Below are positions 10,997 to 20,012 of a stretch of 32,969 nucleotides of DNA, piece by piece. How positions within the stretch are numbered: the first letter of the stretch is position 1; each line of letters starts with the position of its first letter. The DNA is taken from the NCBI GenBank assembly GCA_021030915.1, contig JAGEMR010000214.1:1-32969 (forward strand), in the 5' to 3' direction. The notes below the pieces were generated by a model. That model had not been told where the DNA came from. It did not search any database and saw nothing but the letters and a program-made list of their open reading frames with translations. The position numbers were made by a program, and so were the translations under genes. Origin of the DNA: Astrothelium macrocarpum (taxonomy: Eukaryota > Ascomycota > Dothideomycetes > Trypetheliales > Trypetheliaceae).

Positions 10997-12513
10997 TCAC
11001 CCTAAGTTTGTTGACAGCGTCTTGAAGCCTTCAAAGTATTTCTTCCGGAATGGGTTCAACTCATCCGCACTCTTGCCCAAAGCATGTTTCTTTTCCATGC
11101 GCGGGAGCTGGTCACAAATTTTGCCGTCAGGGAGTCTTTGATATGTCAATAGCCTCCGAGACCATTTGTTGAACGGCTGTACACAGACGCTAACAAGTTT
11201 GAGCGCTGAGTGTGAAGGGATGGCGAGCTCGACCTCATCTTCATTTGCCGAGGGCATCCACATGCATAGTCTTCCGTGCTCGAGTAGTGACACAGCAGCG
11301 AAGTCAAGAATGTCGTCTAGCATTGCTTCGAAACTGTAGGGCTTCTTTGGTGGTATGTAATCGGGCCGGAGATGCGCAGGCATGCCATCAATAACGACCT
11401 CTTCCTTACCAGATCCATTTTTGGTGCCTAGAACTTTGAGTCCTTCTCGAACCCCATATGGTGGGTCACACACGATTCCATCTAGAAGCCTTGCCTGCCG
11501 TAACGGACTATGGGTCAGATCGGAGATAAAGCCATCCAGGTAGCGATGGAGAAGCCCGTATTGTTGATAATTACTAACGATGTCTCGACCCGCCTTGCCT
11601 CTCACGCTGCGTCCGTCAATATCACTTCCTGTGGTCACTGCCCCAAAGTGGGCGCAGGCAATTAGTAGACTCCCAGTCCCAACAAAAGGATCATATATGA
11701 GCTTTCCAGGGCGCGCATGTACCATATTTGAGGCTACTAATGCTACCTCAGCGTCCATAGATGTGGTGCTGATGTAATGGCGTTTCTTGAGATCATATTT
11801 TGTCACGGCTGATCGATCACCTCCAGCAACCAATCGACCTAGAAAGACACGCCGAGGAGCGGGAGCACTCGGCTCGTATTCCTCAAAGATACACATGTTG
11901 AGCTCCGCGTCGTGCATTTGGATTGGGCCATCGAAGCCCAAGTAACCAAAGCCGTTGATAAGGGCTGCTTGAGATGCTTGGCTTCGTTTGCCTTGATAGC
12001 CGTCCACTGTAAATCGAAAAGACGAGTCGCGGTAGCGTGACCAGATTTGGGAGGTTCGCAGTTGGACATTATTGTGGAGGGTTTCATAATCTTCGCCTAA
12101 GCCCCAAACTTCATAGATAGCGGATGCAAGGATTGAACGACATATGAGCCGACGAGCAGCTTCTTCAGATGCAAGGGCGATGGTGCAAAAGGGTGACTAA
12201 ACGTCGGTTAGCAGGAGAGTGTCCTCCTCAAGATGAGGCTTTGATTCCGATGTCGCGAGAAATACGACGAATACTCTAACGGGTGAAAAATTCAAGAGAA
12301 TTTCATCAGAGGAACATCGAGATGTGATTGAAAGATATCACGTATTGTACCAGCCCTGCTTAGTCCCAAAGCCTCGGCTTCAGGTTTTCTATATCTTACA
12401 TCTGAACGGTAATCGAGGATCTGCAAATCTATGCTATTCAACGCAGCTAACGACTTCAATTCCGCGACGCGAAAGCTCTCATGGAGTTGTACGAAGCGTA
12501 CAAGGTACTCCAT
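10997..12513 (-). CDS. TRM11: tRNA (guanine-10-N2)-methyltransferase catalytic subunit Trm11
   Basis: Exon 1 is 12400-12513 and exon 2 is 10997-12196; intron 12197-12399 (203 bp, GTAAGA donor, TTTAG acceptor, phase 0). The product is 437 aa, close to yeast Trm11. The N-terminus MEYLVRFVQLHESFR and the junction LDYRSD-SPFCTIALA match the family. The SAM-binding motif DPFVGTGSLL is at 207-216 and the catalytic DPPYG at 282-286. The N-terminal part corresponds to the tRNA-binding THUMP-like domain. Trm11 works with the activator Trm112 to make m2G10 in cytosolic tRNAs. The large frame alone would start at a GTG inside exon 2; the ATG exon further upstream is clearly the true start. It lies tail-to-tail with the SDR gene, and downstream of the I78 gene on the same strand. 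Confidence 0.93.
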
Positions 12514-12960
12514 ATCTAAGATAGAATTAAAGGATACGATCTGGAAGAAGTTGAGGTGTTGCGAGCATCAAGGACGAACTAAAGGACTGCGCAGAAGATC
12601 ATGGCGAAATGCACATGCAGGATTGTGGACAAAAAATGGGCACAGTACGTCAGAGTTCAAACCGACCTTGCCGCACTTTTAGGTGATATCTATATACCGA
12701 ACTTGGTCTGAAGTCTGTAATAAGCTAGAAGAAGCCAAAGGTCATTATCAATAATGTGCGTCAATCTGCCTAATACATTGATCATTGTGGCGAGTTTTGA
12801 TTATATAATGTCTCAGGTCTCTAAGTAAGAGTTATAGCAGAACAGAAGGGATCGTCATTCATATTCGTTGTTGCATACTCATAACCATAAAGCATCTCGT
12901 ACGGTCTGACCAAAATGTTCAGAAATAGGCATATCACAGTGCAAGCTCGCACATGATAGC
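12514..12960. other. Intergenic region between the I78 gene and TRM11 (TRM11 promoter)
   Basis: 447 bp with no supported gene; a plus-strand frame overlapping its start is antisense to TRM11 exon 1 and lacks any motif. As the two flanking genes are in tandem on the minus strand, it should hold the TRM11 promoter and the I78 gene's 3' UTR. Confidence 0.4.
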
Positions 12961-13336
12961 CTAACCAGCTGTAACATTCTTGACCGTTCCTTCATTATCA
13001 ACATGTAGATTCAGCCTGCCGTTGACTCATCAGTCTCCGTCTTTTCTGACTGCTCCTCAAGCCTAATGCAGATGCGGAAACGAACCTGTTGGGTTTATGA
13101 TCCATGGTGGCCATGTCTCCCTCTTTGATGATCCGATGTTCTTTGGGTAGCTCGGATTTTGCAAAAGTCTATTCCCACCAAATGTGTTAGCTTCGTCCAA
13201 GCCGGAGATAAAGAAGTAAGAGACTTGCAGTTTCATCCGTAACATCACCAATTTTTTTTCCGGCGACCTTGCTCAACCACTCGGTTGGCAAGTCTTTGCC
13301 GGCAGTGCCCATGGTAACTGGATCAACAAGAGGCAT
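12961..13336 (-). CDS. Proteinase inhibitor I78 family protein
   Basis: A small gene of three exons: 13229-13336, 13086-13168 and 12961-13015, 81 aa in all. Intron 1 (13169-13228) has a GCAAGT donor, a GC-AG intron, with a CTAAC branch site and TAG acceptor. Intron 2 (13016-13085) is GT-AG. The junctions give DVTDET-TFAKSELPKEHRII and DHKPN-R-LNLHVDNEGTVKNV, which fit the I78 family from end to end: T-E-W, G-K, S/T-D-E-T, L-P-x-x-x-R-I-I, G-D-M-A-T-M-D and P-x-R-L-N-x-H. There is no signal peptide, so a cytosolic inhibitor is expected, as for many fungal I78 proteins. The family inhibits subtilisin-like serine proteases by analogy with characterised fungal members; the target here is unknown. 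The gene is too short and too split to show as one long open frame. Confidence 0.88.
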
Positions 13337-14156
13337 CTTGGAAAGAAAAGGATATGGATTGATTGAAGTCGAGTGAAACGCACTGAATGGGTGGGGGAAA
13401 TCTAGTGGTTGAGGAAGAGAAAGTGAGCCAGAAAGGTAGTCGTGATGGGGGTTCAGGCATCAACGTTGAACGCGTCGCCATGAAGAGTTCGCGCTCGGCC
13501 AAGGATCTCGTATGACGTATGCCGAAAGGAGCCACAGCCAGCACCATGTGCCTCCTTCTAACACATATTAAGGTAAGGCAAGGTAGGTACCGTACCGTAG
13601 GTAGGTTGTAAGGTGAGTGACCGTCGCACATTATCCAAGTCGAACCTCCATACTCCGAGTCCTCTCGTGTCTCGACAAACCTTCAGATGGTCACCAACAA
13701 TGCCAAGGTATAAGCTAGCCTATTGCATTTGGCGTCGCATCGGCTCATCAATTCATGTAATTATCGCTTTGCCAAAGAATATTGCTTTGTGATAAGCCTG
13801 AAAACGTCACGAGTGAGCACGGGGCCTCTGTTCCACCATACATTCCTCAAGCTCCTGCCATATGTCATATCAATAGCACGCTTTCAAACTACGACTAACG
13901 CTGAAAGCGTGCCATCACTTAATCAGATCGCCTTTGTAGCCCATCGACAATCGCCGCATTCGATGTAATGGTTAAAATCTTTTTCTTTTCTTTTTTAATA
14001 AAAGAGCCAAAATAGTCTCCCCTTCATCTTCCTTTTTAAATCTTGAGAAACATAAACCTCAGCTCCCTCTGACAGGAACAGTTTTCAGATCTTGAAACCT
14101 GATTGCTGGAAAGCCTTGGTCAGATCGTTGATTCCTTCGCAAGTTGCAGTGGGACG
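13337..14156. other. Divergent intergenic region with a perfect hairpin and a GGTA-rich tract
   Basis: 820 bp between the I78 gene (minus) and the broken gene (plus). The tract at 13571-13615 is made of AAGGTA/GGTAGGTAC/CGTACCGTAG units, a low-complexity motif of a kind frequent in fungal intergenic DNA. An 11-bp perfect inverted repeat lies at 13876-13912 (separate entry). A short exon-like ATG at 13687 followed by GTATAA has no identifiable continuation. No gene is supported. Confidence 0.45.
13876..13912. repeat. Perfect 11-bp inverted repeat (hairpin)
   Basis: GCACGCTTTCA at 13876-13886 is exactly repeated in reverse complement as TGAAAGCGTGC at 13902-13912, with a 15-bp loop. No poly-T tract follows. 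It could be a palindromic regulatory site or the relic of a small inverted-repeat element; nothing in the sequence decides. Confidence 0.6.
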
Positions 14157-15145
14157 ATGGATTCCTCCTCCGAGGATTCCTTGTCTTACAGTTCTGGCCA
14201 CACTAGTGAGACTACACGCTCTCTCGAACGTACCCATTATGCTTTTATTGATCACGACCCTGAGATCCACGTGATGGATCACAACAGATTTATGAGCAAG
14301 CTCGAAGGCTTTGATGCTGACACGGATGACGAGGTTCTCTCCGACTTTGAGGACCTCTGGATGAGATCTGCCCGCGTCCTTAAGCTCGGACAGCAGAATG
14401 GGACCGACTTTGGAGTCTGGTTCTCACCATTTGTGCCTCATCGACATTATTTCGATTTGTATGGGGACAGGTTATATGATCTATCAGATACGCCCAATCC
14501 GGATAGAACCGGGTTTGAATCAGCAGATTCTTTGCATTGTTCTGAAGCCTCCTATGACCCAATCTCGTCAGGTGAGCATTTGTATCCAGTATATGCCCGG
14601 GTCTCTCCTGACATCAGGTTGAGCTCCAGCATCCTCCACGACAAATCACATTCCCCCTTCAATTCCCGAAGACGAATCGAAGCAACTGTATCCCTTCATC
14701 CCAGGCTCCATGAAATATCTTGATTCGCCCGGGACGAAATATCGCCTTCTGTTTGCGCAATTCCTCCGTTGCGGTGAACTGGTAAAGAAACCGGCGAATG
14801 ATGCTGAATGGACCCTCGATACCACGGATTATTGTCATCTAGGCTATGGTGTTAATCTAGTCTTGGATTCGGACAGATTCGGACAGATTCGGTGAATTTT
14901 GGATTGTCGCTGAAAGCCAGAACGAACCGGAGCCTGATGCACTTGGCTTCGAACCCGACTACCCTGAGATGCAACTCAATTTCGCCCGCTCGCTCGGCTT
15001 TCCATGTGCTTTTGGCTTCGCCCGCATAAACTTCGACAGGAACGATGAAAACTCTGAGGTGCATTTTGATATGGTGGCCTTTAAAAAGTTTTTCGTTGGG
15101 TCCGGTTATGCTAAGGGATGCCCCTTGCTCACCACTCCACATTAA
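14157..15145 (+). pseudogene. Uncharacterised gene interrupted by a 10-bp tandem duplication
   Basis: Exon 1 is 14157-14571. The intron 14572-14629 (GTGAGC...CCAG) continues in frame; the nearer AG at 14617 would give an immediate stop. Exon 2 runs from 14630. At 14871-14890 the decamer GGACAGATTC occurs twice in tandem, which shifts the frame and produces TGA at 14893-14895. Directly after the repeat, the other frame stays open for over 80 codons (FGEFWIVAESQNEPEP onward) to TAA at 15143-15145, with the same codon style. So the intact form would be a single protein of about 290 aa. As it stands the product stops after about 226 residues. The N-terminus is Ser/Asp-rich with an acidic stretch (FDADTDDEVLSDFEDLW). 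No known domain is recognised. The duplication may be a real recent mutation or an assembly error. Confidence 0.65.
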
Positions 15146-15375
15146 CTTGGTGCATGTTTTCTGTTTTCCGTATTCTTTAACACAAGCAAACCCTATCTCG
15201 TCCTTTGACCAGTCATGAGCAAGTTCGGTTTCTATTTTTGTTTCTTTGTTTCAGCCAGCTTTGTTCCTCCCTTTGTTCTCTAATGTCGACAAGCTTATCA
15301 ACAGCCTTTAGCCCGAAATAGTTGAAATTAGTTTGTTATACTACAGAAGCAAAGGAAGGCCGTGCTGTTCCTAAC

Positions 15376-16853
15376 ATGGCAAACTTTAATGCAAACCGTT
15401 TGCAAGATATTGCCTGCATGTTGGGAAAAATAAATAACCATCAGGACATTATGGATATCCTCCAATACAACGACATCCTCTGCTCCACCGTGACGATTCG
15501 TCTCCTACCCGAGTCTGCTGTTTTCTCGTCTCGCTATGAACTCGCTGTCATCTCGATATCTCTGGAACGACAAAAGTGGATGGAGCTACTCTACTCTGTG
15601 TTTTATTGACATCCCTTCGAACATAAACAAGCACTGTGAAAGTTTATCGGGCGGTAGCGTTCGTGGAAACAAGAGATTGAAAGCCCTCACAAACGAGATC
15701 TATGAATGCCTTCGATACTACATGTCAAATATCCACGACGCGAACTTGGCCATTAAAGAAATACCAGATCACACACCAGAAATCGCTCAAGCATTGGACC
15801 GTCTTTGGTATCTTTTAATAGTAGTGATCGGTCAACACATCAAGCTTTTCAGGGAATTTGTACAACGGAATCCGATCAAGAACCCTCGATCCTCGAAAGT
15901 AAGGAGGAAGACCAAACAGATCGAGAAGATAGCGAACAAGATAGATGCTAAATTGAAACTGAGGCATATTGACGACTCTTCAAGTAAGCAATCCGTGGAC
16001 AACGCTTGTGGCGTTCAACAAACTTACTCCCACAGATGATGAGCTTTCCAGCCTTCGCACGCGTTGTGAGCATCAATGGGTATGCCGTACCGTCCAAGAG
16101 GTCACACTTTTGATCATTCGTTATTCTTTTTCAGTGATTCAGTCAGAGCGACTGTGTGACCGGAAAGAATTGGCCAATGAAGGAGAGCTGGGGCTCCTGA
16201 AGGACTTTTTACAACAACTCCGTGATCCACAACGAGTGTGGAAGTCGCGCTGCTTGGAAAGGAATGGAGAACCGATGCCTTCGAAAAAATTGCCTCCGAC
16301 TGTATCAGAAACAGTCTGTTTTGACGAAACCCAACAGACAATTGGGATTTCGAGGCCGACGTGGAAAGGCTCAAACTCCCGGCAAGTTCCGTGGCTTGGT
16401 TTCCTCATCCAGGCAAGAGACATGCGCGTTGGAGAAAAAAATGTGCAGGGCGAATTTAGAGCTGTACATAAGCTTCTGGACGATATCATAAAGAGTCAAT
16501 TTACGAGTGGATCTAATACCCGTTTGACAGCTGCCGATTGGGACAGCGCCCGTATCATCTTTAGGGAAAAATACAGCGGACCCTTGCGAAAATACGCCAG
16601 CCACGTTTGGCAGGCTGTGGATCCTGGATTTAATTTCAAGTCTCAGTGTGGCCGCTGTCGATGTTACTACAATGCCAGGTTGGTAGAACAGAACGACGTC
16701 GGGAGCCAGAAGGTTTCCGACTCGGGAGGTGATTTGTACCTCAAGGAGAGCGGGATGGATGAACTTCGAGACCTGGGAAGATGTGCCGAAAGCTGTTTGC
16801 ATGCCGAATTTCGAGGCATGCGAATCCCTGAGGCTGGAAATGCCGTGACATGA
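15376..16853 (+). CDS. Uncharacterised locus, 5' structure unresolved
   Basis: Three frames follow one another. A frame from ATG 15376 runs to 15609; a second is open from ATG 15536 to 15983. The intron 15984-16035 (GTAAGC...CCACAG, 52 bp, phase 1) joins the second in frame to a third ending at TAA/TGA 16853. The 15536-16853 part alone encodes about 421 aa. How the first frame joins the second is unclear: no good intron fits, so either translation starts at 15536 or there is a frameshift, as in the neighbouring broken gene. The middle part is helical and basic (KVRRKTKQIEKIANKI). The C-terminal part carries closely spaced cysteines, CGRCRCYY and RCAESCLHAEF, which could bind zinc. A possible intron at 16080-16134 was excluded by frame. 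No known family is recognised. Confidence 0.45.
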
Positions 16854-17556
16854 CCGGAATACCAGCTTATTCGACCAAGCTGATACCCTGCCCGGGGTCT
16901 GGTTCTCTGGAACGACGCTAGAACGCCTCGTGTCGATTGATGATGGTGGGAAAGGAGGCTCGGTTCGGTCATTGATGAAGTCGGATTCGTAGCGCACCCC
17001 TCAGTGAGAAGAGACGAAGCTTAACGCAGGCCATAGTCTGACGAAATTTGGAATGATGTAGATAAATTCAATGGCAATGGAGTTAGGAGCCGGTATGTTG
17101 ACAACGATGTGGACGAGATTTGCAATAAGACTTCTTGTGTACAAAAGAGAGAAGGATGTCAGAAGTGACATGACAAATGGTGCAGTCTTTGCGAAGATAG
17201 AATGCTCAGAAACTGATAAATATCGAGGAGAAATGGGTGGAAGCATCATTAGGAATATTCTAGCTTTGAGTTCAGAGATATTAAGATGTTCGCAGTGCGA
17301 CTATTGATCTGGGCCGCCAGGACTGTTATCCAGCATGGATGGGGACAATTAATGTCGCGAGTAGCGAATAAGATAACAGGACGTACACATATAAGAATCG
17401 ATTCTGATGAGGTCCCGGGCAGTTAAGGAACACGAGACTATCTATTGCAAGTATGCTTTGGGGCCAAAGCGCTTTTCATGGTTTTTGTTCCCTTATTAAG
17501 TATTTGGCAAAATTCGATCCTTTCTACGAGTCATAGCACCTCCCGTTGATGTCTTT
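16854..17556. other. Convergent intergenic region, no supported gene
   Basis: 703 bp between the 3' ends of the unknown locus and the ankyrin gene. Short overlapping frames on both strands (17001-17249 minus, 17071-17307 plus) shadow each other and show no motif. Likely 3' UTRs. Confidence 0.4.
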
Positions 17557-19464
17557 CTATTTCGCCAGCTCACGTGGAGGAAGCACTAAGTTCCAATCAA
17601 TATTGTGCATCCGTGCCTCTCGCTCCGCAATGGTGGGAAACTCAGGGTGTAACTTTTGCCGATCATTCGCTTCCCTTTCATTTTCATTGATTTCATCTTT
17701 CTTTGGATGATTGATCTTTTCTTCCTCACGATTCAAGTCGCGGATGCAGTAGTCACCTTCACGTTCCCTTGACTCCTTTTCCTCGTCTAAAAGCTGAGCA
17801 TCTGATTTGCGCTGTTGGAGGTTCTGCAGCCATGCTTTATCCGTTTCGGGATTGAGTTCCAAAAGGATGGAGCGCACATTGCGTTCACCCTGTGGGGGCC
17901 ACTCTTTTGCATTGGCTTCAGTGATCAGGCGAACAGGTGCGCGAATGGCTGCTGTTCCTACGAGGACAGCTATTGTCGGTTTGTCGATGTCGAGGAGTTC
18001 TTTATCGACATGCTCAATAGGTCCGCCATGTTGAAGTAGAACGATGGCAGATTCTACTGAGTGGACACTAATGGCAACCCATAAAGGCGTTGGTCCGGTG
18101 ATAAAGCGCCCATGTCCTTTGTGAATGTTGATATTGTGGTTTGCGAGAAGATAGCGAACGATTTCCGATTTGTCGTTCATAGCTGCTAGGTACAGCGGCG
18201 TCATTGCTGGAGGTCTCCGCATAGCATCGGGATCCACATGATATTTGTCGATCAGGAGCTTTGCCATACCAACAGAACCATGTTGAGCTGCAATCTCAAG
18301 CAGTCGTGGGAAATTGAGGTTCATGCCTTCAGGTAGACTGTTCAAAGACCGGGTAGGAGATTCCTTTGGTCCAAACCCGTGGAGAAACTCAAATTTCTCC
18401 GTTTGGTCGAGTATGGCGGCATTATACACACCATTCACGAACTCATTTTCTAGATCTCCTTGTAACTCAAATGGTTTTAGAGCCTCTTTGCCGTCTAGGG
18501 GGTGAAGATAACTCAGTATTGTCTTGAGAGTCTCAAGATCACCAGTCACGACAGCGTGCGGGAGCGCGTCCTTGATAACTTGCCTTTCCTCATCATTAAG
18601 CTGTTCTATCTTTGAGATGCCACCTCTATCTTCAGTCGGATAAGCACCGCGCTCTAATAAAAGGTTGAACAACTCGAAATTTCTGCTTGCTGCTGCGCCT
18701 TTCAAAGCCAATGGAGTGACCCAGATGCCATCCTCCTCTCCGTCTCTATTCTTTCGCTTTTCAGTGGAACCATAGAGAGAATGTTCCAGCAGCAGTTTTA
18801 CAACAGCCAGGTGGCCTTTCCATGCCGCAAGCTCGAGAACACTCGCGTTAGCCCATTCTTTTGTTACATATTTGCGGGTGAGCTCCCTTTCTGGATTTCT
18901 TCGTACCCTTGGGTCTGCGCCTTTTCCCAGGAGGTAACAAACAATATCTGCAGCTCCAGCAGAGGCTGCAGTGAGTAATGGGGTCTCCCCCACTTCGTTC
19001 TTCGCTTCCACAGTCACGCCGGCTTCCTCAACCAGAATCTTGACACAGGCGAGTTGACCACTGACTGCAGCAGCAAAATTAGGCACACAACTTTGGTCAT
19101 CATCAGTGTTCGGCTCTGGGTGTGCTTTTGTGCCCATCTTAATCAGGGTACGAAGAATGTCTTCTGCACCCTTTAATGCTGCAGTGAACATCATTTGTCG
19201 ATAGTGTGCATCTTCAGTGTGGTCATCGATGTACTCTTCCTTTTTAAGTTGTCTGTGCTCTTCTAGAATTGCTTCGAATTTCTCTGCTCGGACAGCGGGT
19301 TCGGAAATTTTCCAGAAATTGACCTGGTCAAAAGGATCACGGCCATAAGAGTCATAATAAAATGGATGCTGCAAAAATCTGGCATCAGGGTTAATTTTAC
19401 GCCAGACAAGGCCGCGTGGTGGATCTGGTATTCTTGTTGGGGTTGGTTCAATGTGTTTGACCAT
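17557..19464 (-). CDS. Ankyrin-repeat protein
   Basis: One uninterrupted exon of 635 aa from ATG 19464; the frame extends four codons further to a GTG that is not used in eukaryotes. Ankyrin helices are clear: GETPLLTAASAGAADIVCYLLGKGADP, ASVLELAAWKGHLAVVKLLLEH and TPLALKGAAASRNFELFNLLLERGAYP in the first half, then a second group, LLEIAAQHGSVGMAKLLIDK, MTPLYLAAMNDKSEIVRYLL and TPLWVAISVHSVESAIVLLQHGG. The N-terminus (RIPDPPRGLVWRKINPDARF) precedes the repeats and has no known domain. The last 130 residues are rich in Glu, Lys and Arg, probably coiled or disordered. No enzymatic domain, NACHT or signal peptide is visible, so a protein-binding scaffold is the only safe role. It is divergent from the CK2 beta gene. 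Confidence 0.88.
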   Translation of the reverse strand: MVKHIEPTPTRIPDPPRGLVWRKINPDARFLQHPFYYDSYGRDPFDQVNFWKISEPAVRAEKFEAILEEHRQLKKEEYIDDHTEDAHYRQMMFTAALKGAEDILRTLIKMGTKAHPEPNTDDDQSCVPNFAAAVSGQLACVKILVEEAGVTVEAKNEVGETPLLTAASAGAADIVCYLLGKGADPRVRRNPERELTRKYVTKEWANASVLELAAWKGHLAVVKLLLEHSLYGSTEKRKNRDGEEDGIWVTPLALKGAAASRNFELFNLLLERGAYPTEDRGGISKIEQLNDEERQVIKDALPHAVVTGDLETLKTILSYLHPLDGKEALKPFELQGDLENEFVNGVYNAAILDQTEKFEFLHGFGPKESPTRSLNSLPEGMNLNFPRLLEIAAQHGSVGMAKLLIDKYHVDPDAMRRPPAMTPLYLAAMNDKSEIVRYLLANHNINIHKGHGRFITGPTPLWVAISVHSVESAIVLLQHGGPIEHVDKELLDIDKPTIAVLVGTAAIRAPVRLITEANAKEWPPQGERNVRSILLELNPETDKAWLQNLQQRKSDAQLLDEEKESREREGDYCIRDLNREEEKINHPKKDEINENEREANDRQKLHPEFPTIAEREARMHNIDWNLVLPPRELAK

Positions 19465-20012
19465 TTTGAATGACACAATTGGGATAGAAGGAAATGCTAG
19501 GCAAACAAGCTCAACAAAAGATGTTGGTGGTTGTGGTTAAGTATGTGAGAAACGGCAAGATGGACTAAGTAGAAATTGGAATGTCATAGATGAAGCTTGA
19601 GATGACTCTATTGCCTGGTGAAAGTAGGCATTGCCTGCAAGAAAAGTGGCTTGATTGGAATCCGTCCATCTGTTGCGGCACAGCTCCATGACGGTGCCAT
19701 GCACTTTATTAGTAGTCTTCTCAAGTCTGGTCTGATGAAGCACCAGTCACTGCGCTGCTTTTACACGTGCATTGCTCTCCGATGTCAGAGAGAGTTTCAG
19801 TTGGAAAACGCAATGTCAGAACACAGGAAGATTGGCACTTCATGGACAAGATCACGTGATTTCGAAAGAAGTTCTCCCATTCGCCGTCATCCCCGTCCGC
19901 TTCACAAACACATCATCCACCTAGCCATAAATGGTAAACTCAATATCTCAACCACCTTTCGTTCCTGATTTCCAAACCAATTCCTACTTTCATGTAAATC
20001 CCCGTTCTTCGG
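19465..20012. promoter_or_regulatory. Divergent promoter region of the ankyrin gene and CK2 beta
   Basis: 548 bp between two start codons pointing away from each other. The segment before CK2 beta is pyrimidine-rich (CGCCGTCATCCCCGTCCGCTT near 19880-19900). It contains a palindromic E-box, described separately. A short plus-strand frame inside it (19618-19968) does not start with a normal ATG context and lacks any motif. Confidence 0.5.
19851..19860. promoter_or_regulatory. Palindromic E-box ATCACGTGAT
   Basis: A 10-bp perfect palindrome with core TCACGTGA, 153 bp upstream of the CK2 beta ATG and about 387 bp from the ankyrin ATG. It matches the core bound by bHLH factors of the Cbf1/CPF1 type (RTCACRTG). 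Binding is inferred from the motif only. Confidence 0.45.

Noticed and set aside
13687..13720. Possible tiny first exon, ATG GTC ACC AAC AAT GCC AAG then GTATAA
   Set aside because: No downstream exon with protein-like sequence or a clear acceptor could be found.
16080..16134. Intron with GTATGC donor and TTTTCAG acceptor in the unknown locus
   Set aside because: Splicing it leads straight into TGA; the unspliced frame is open.
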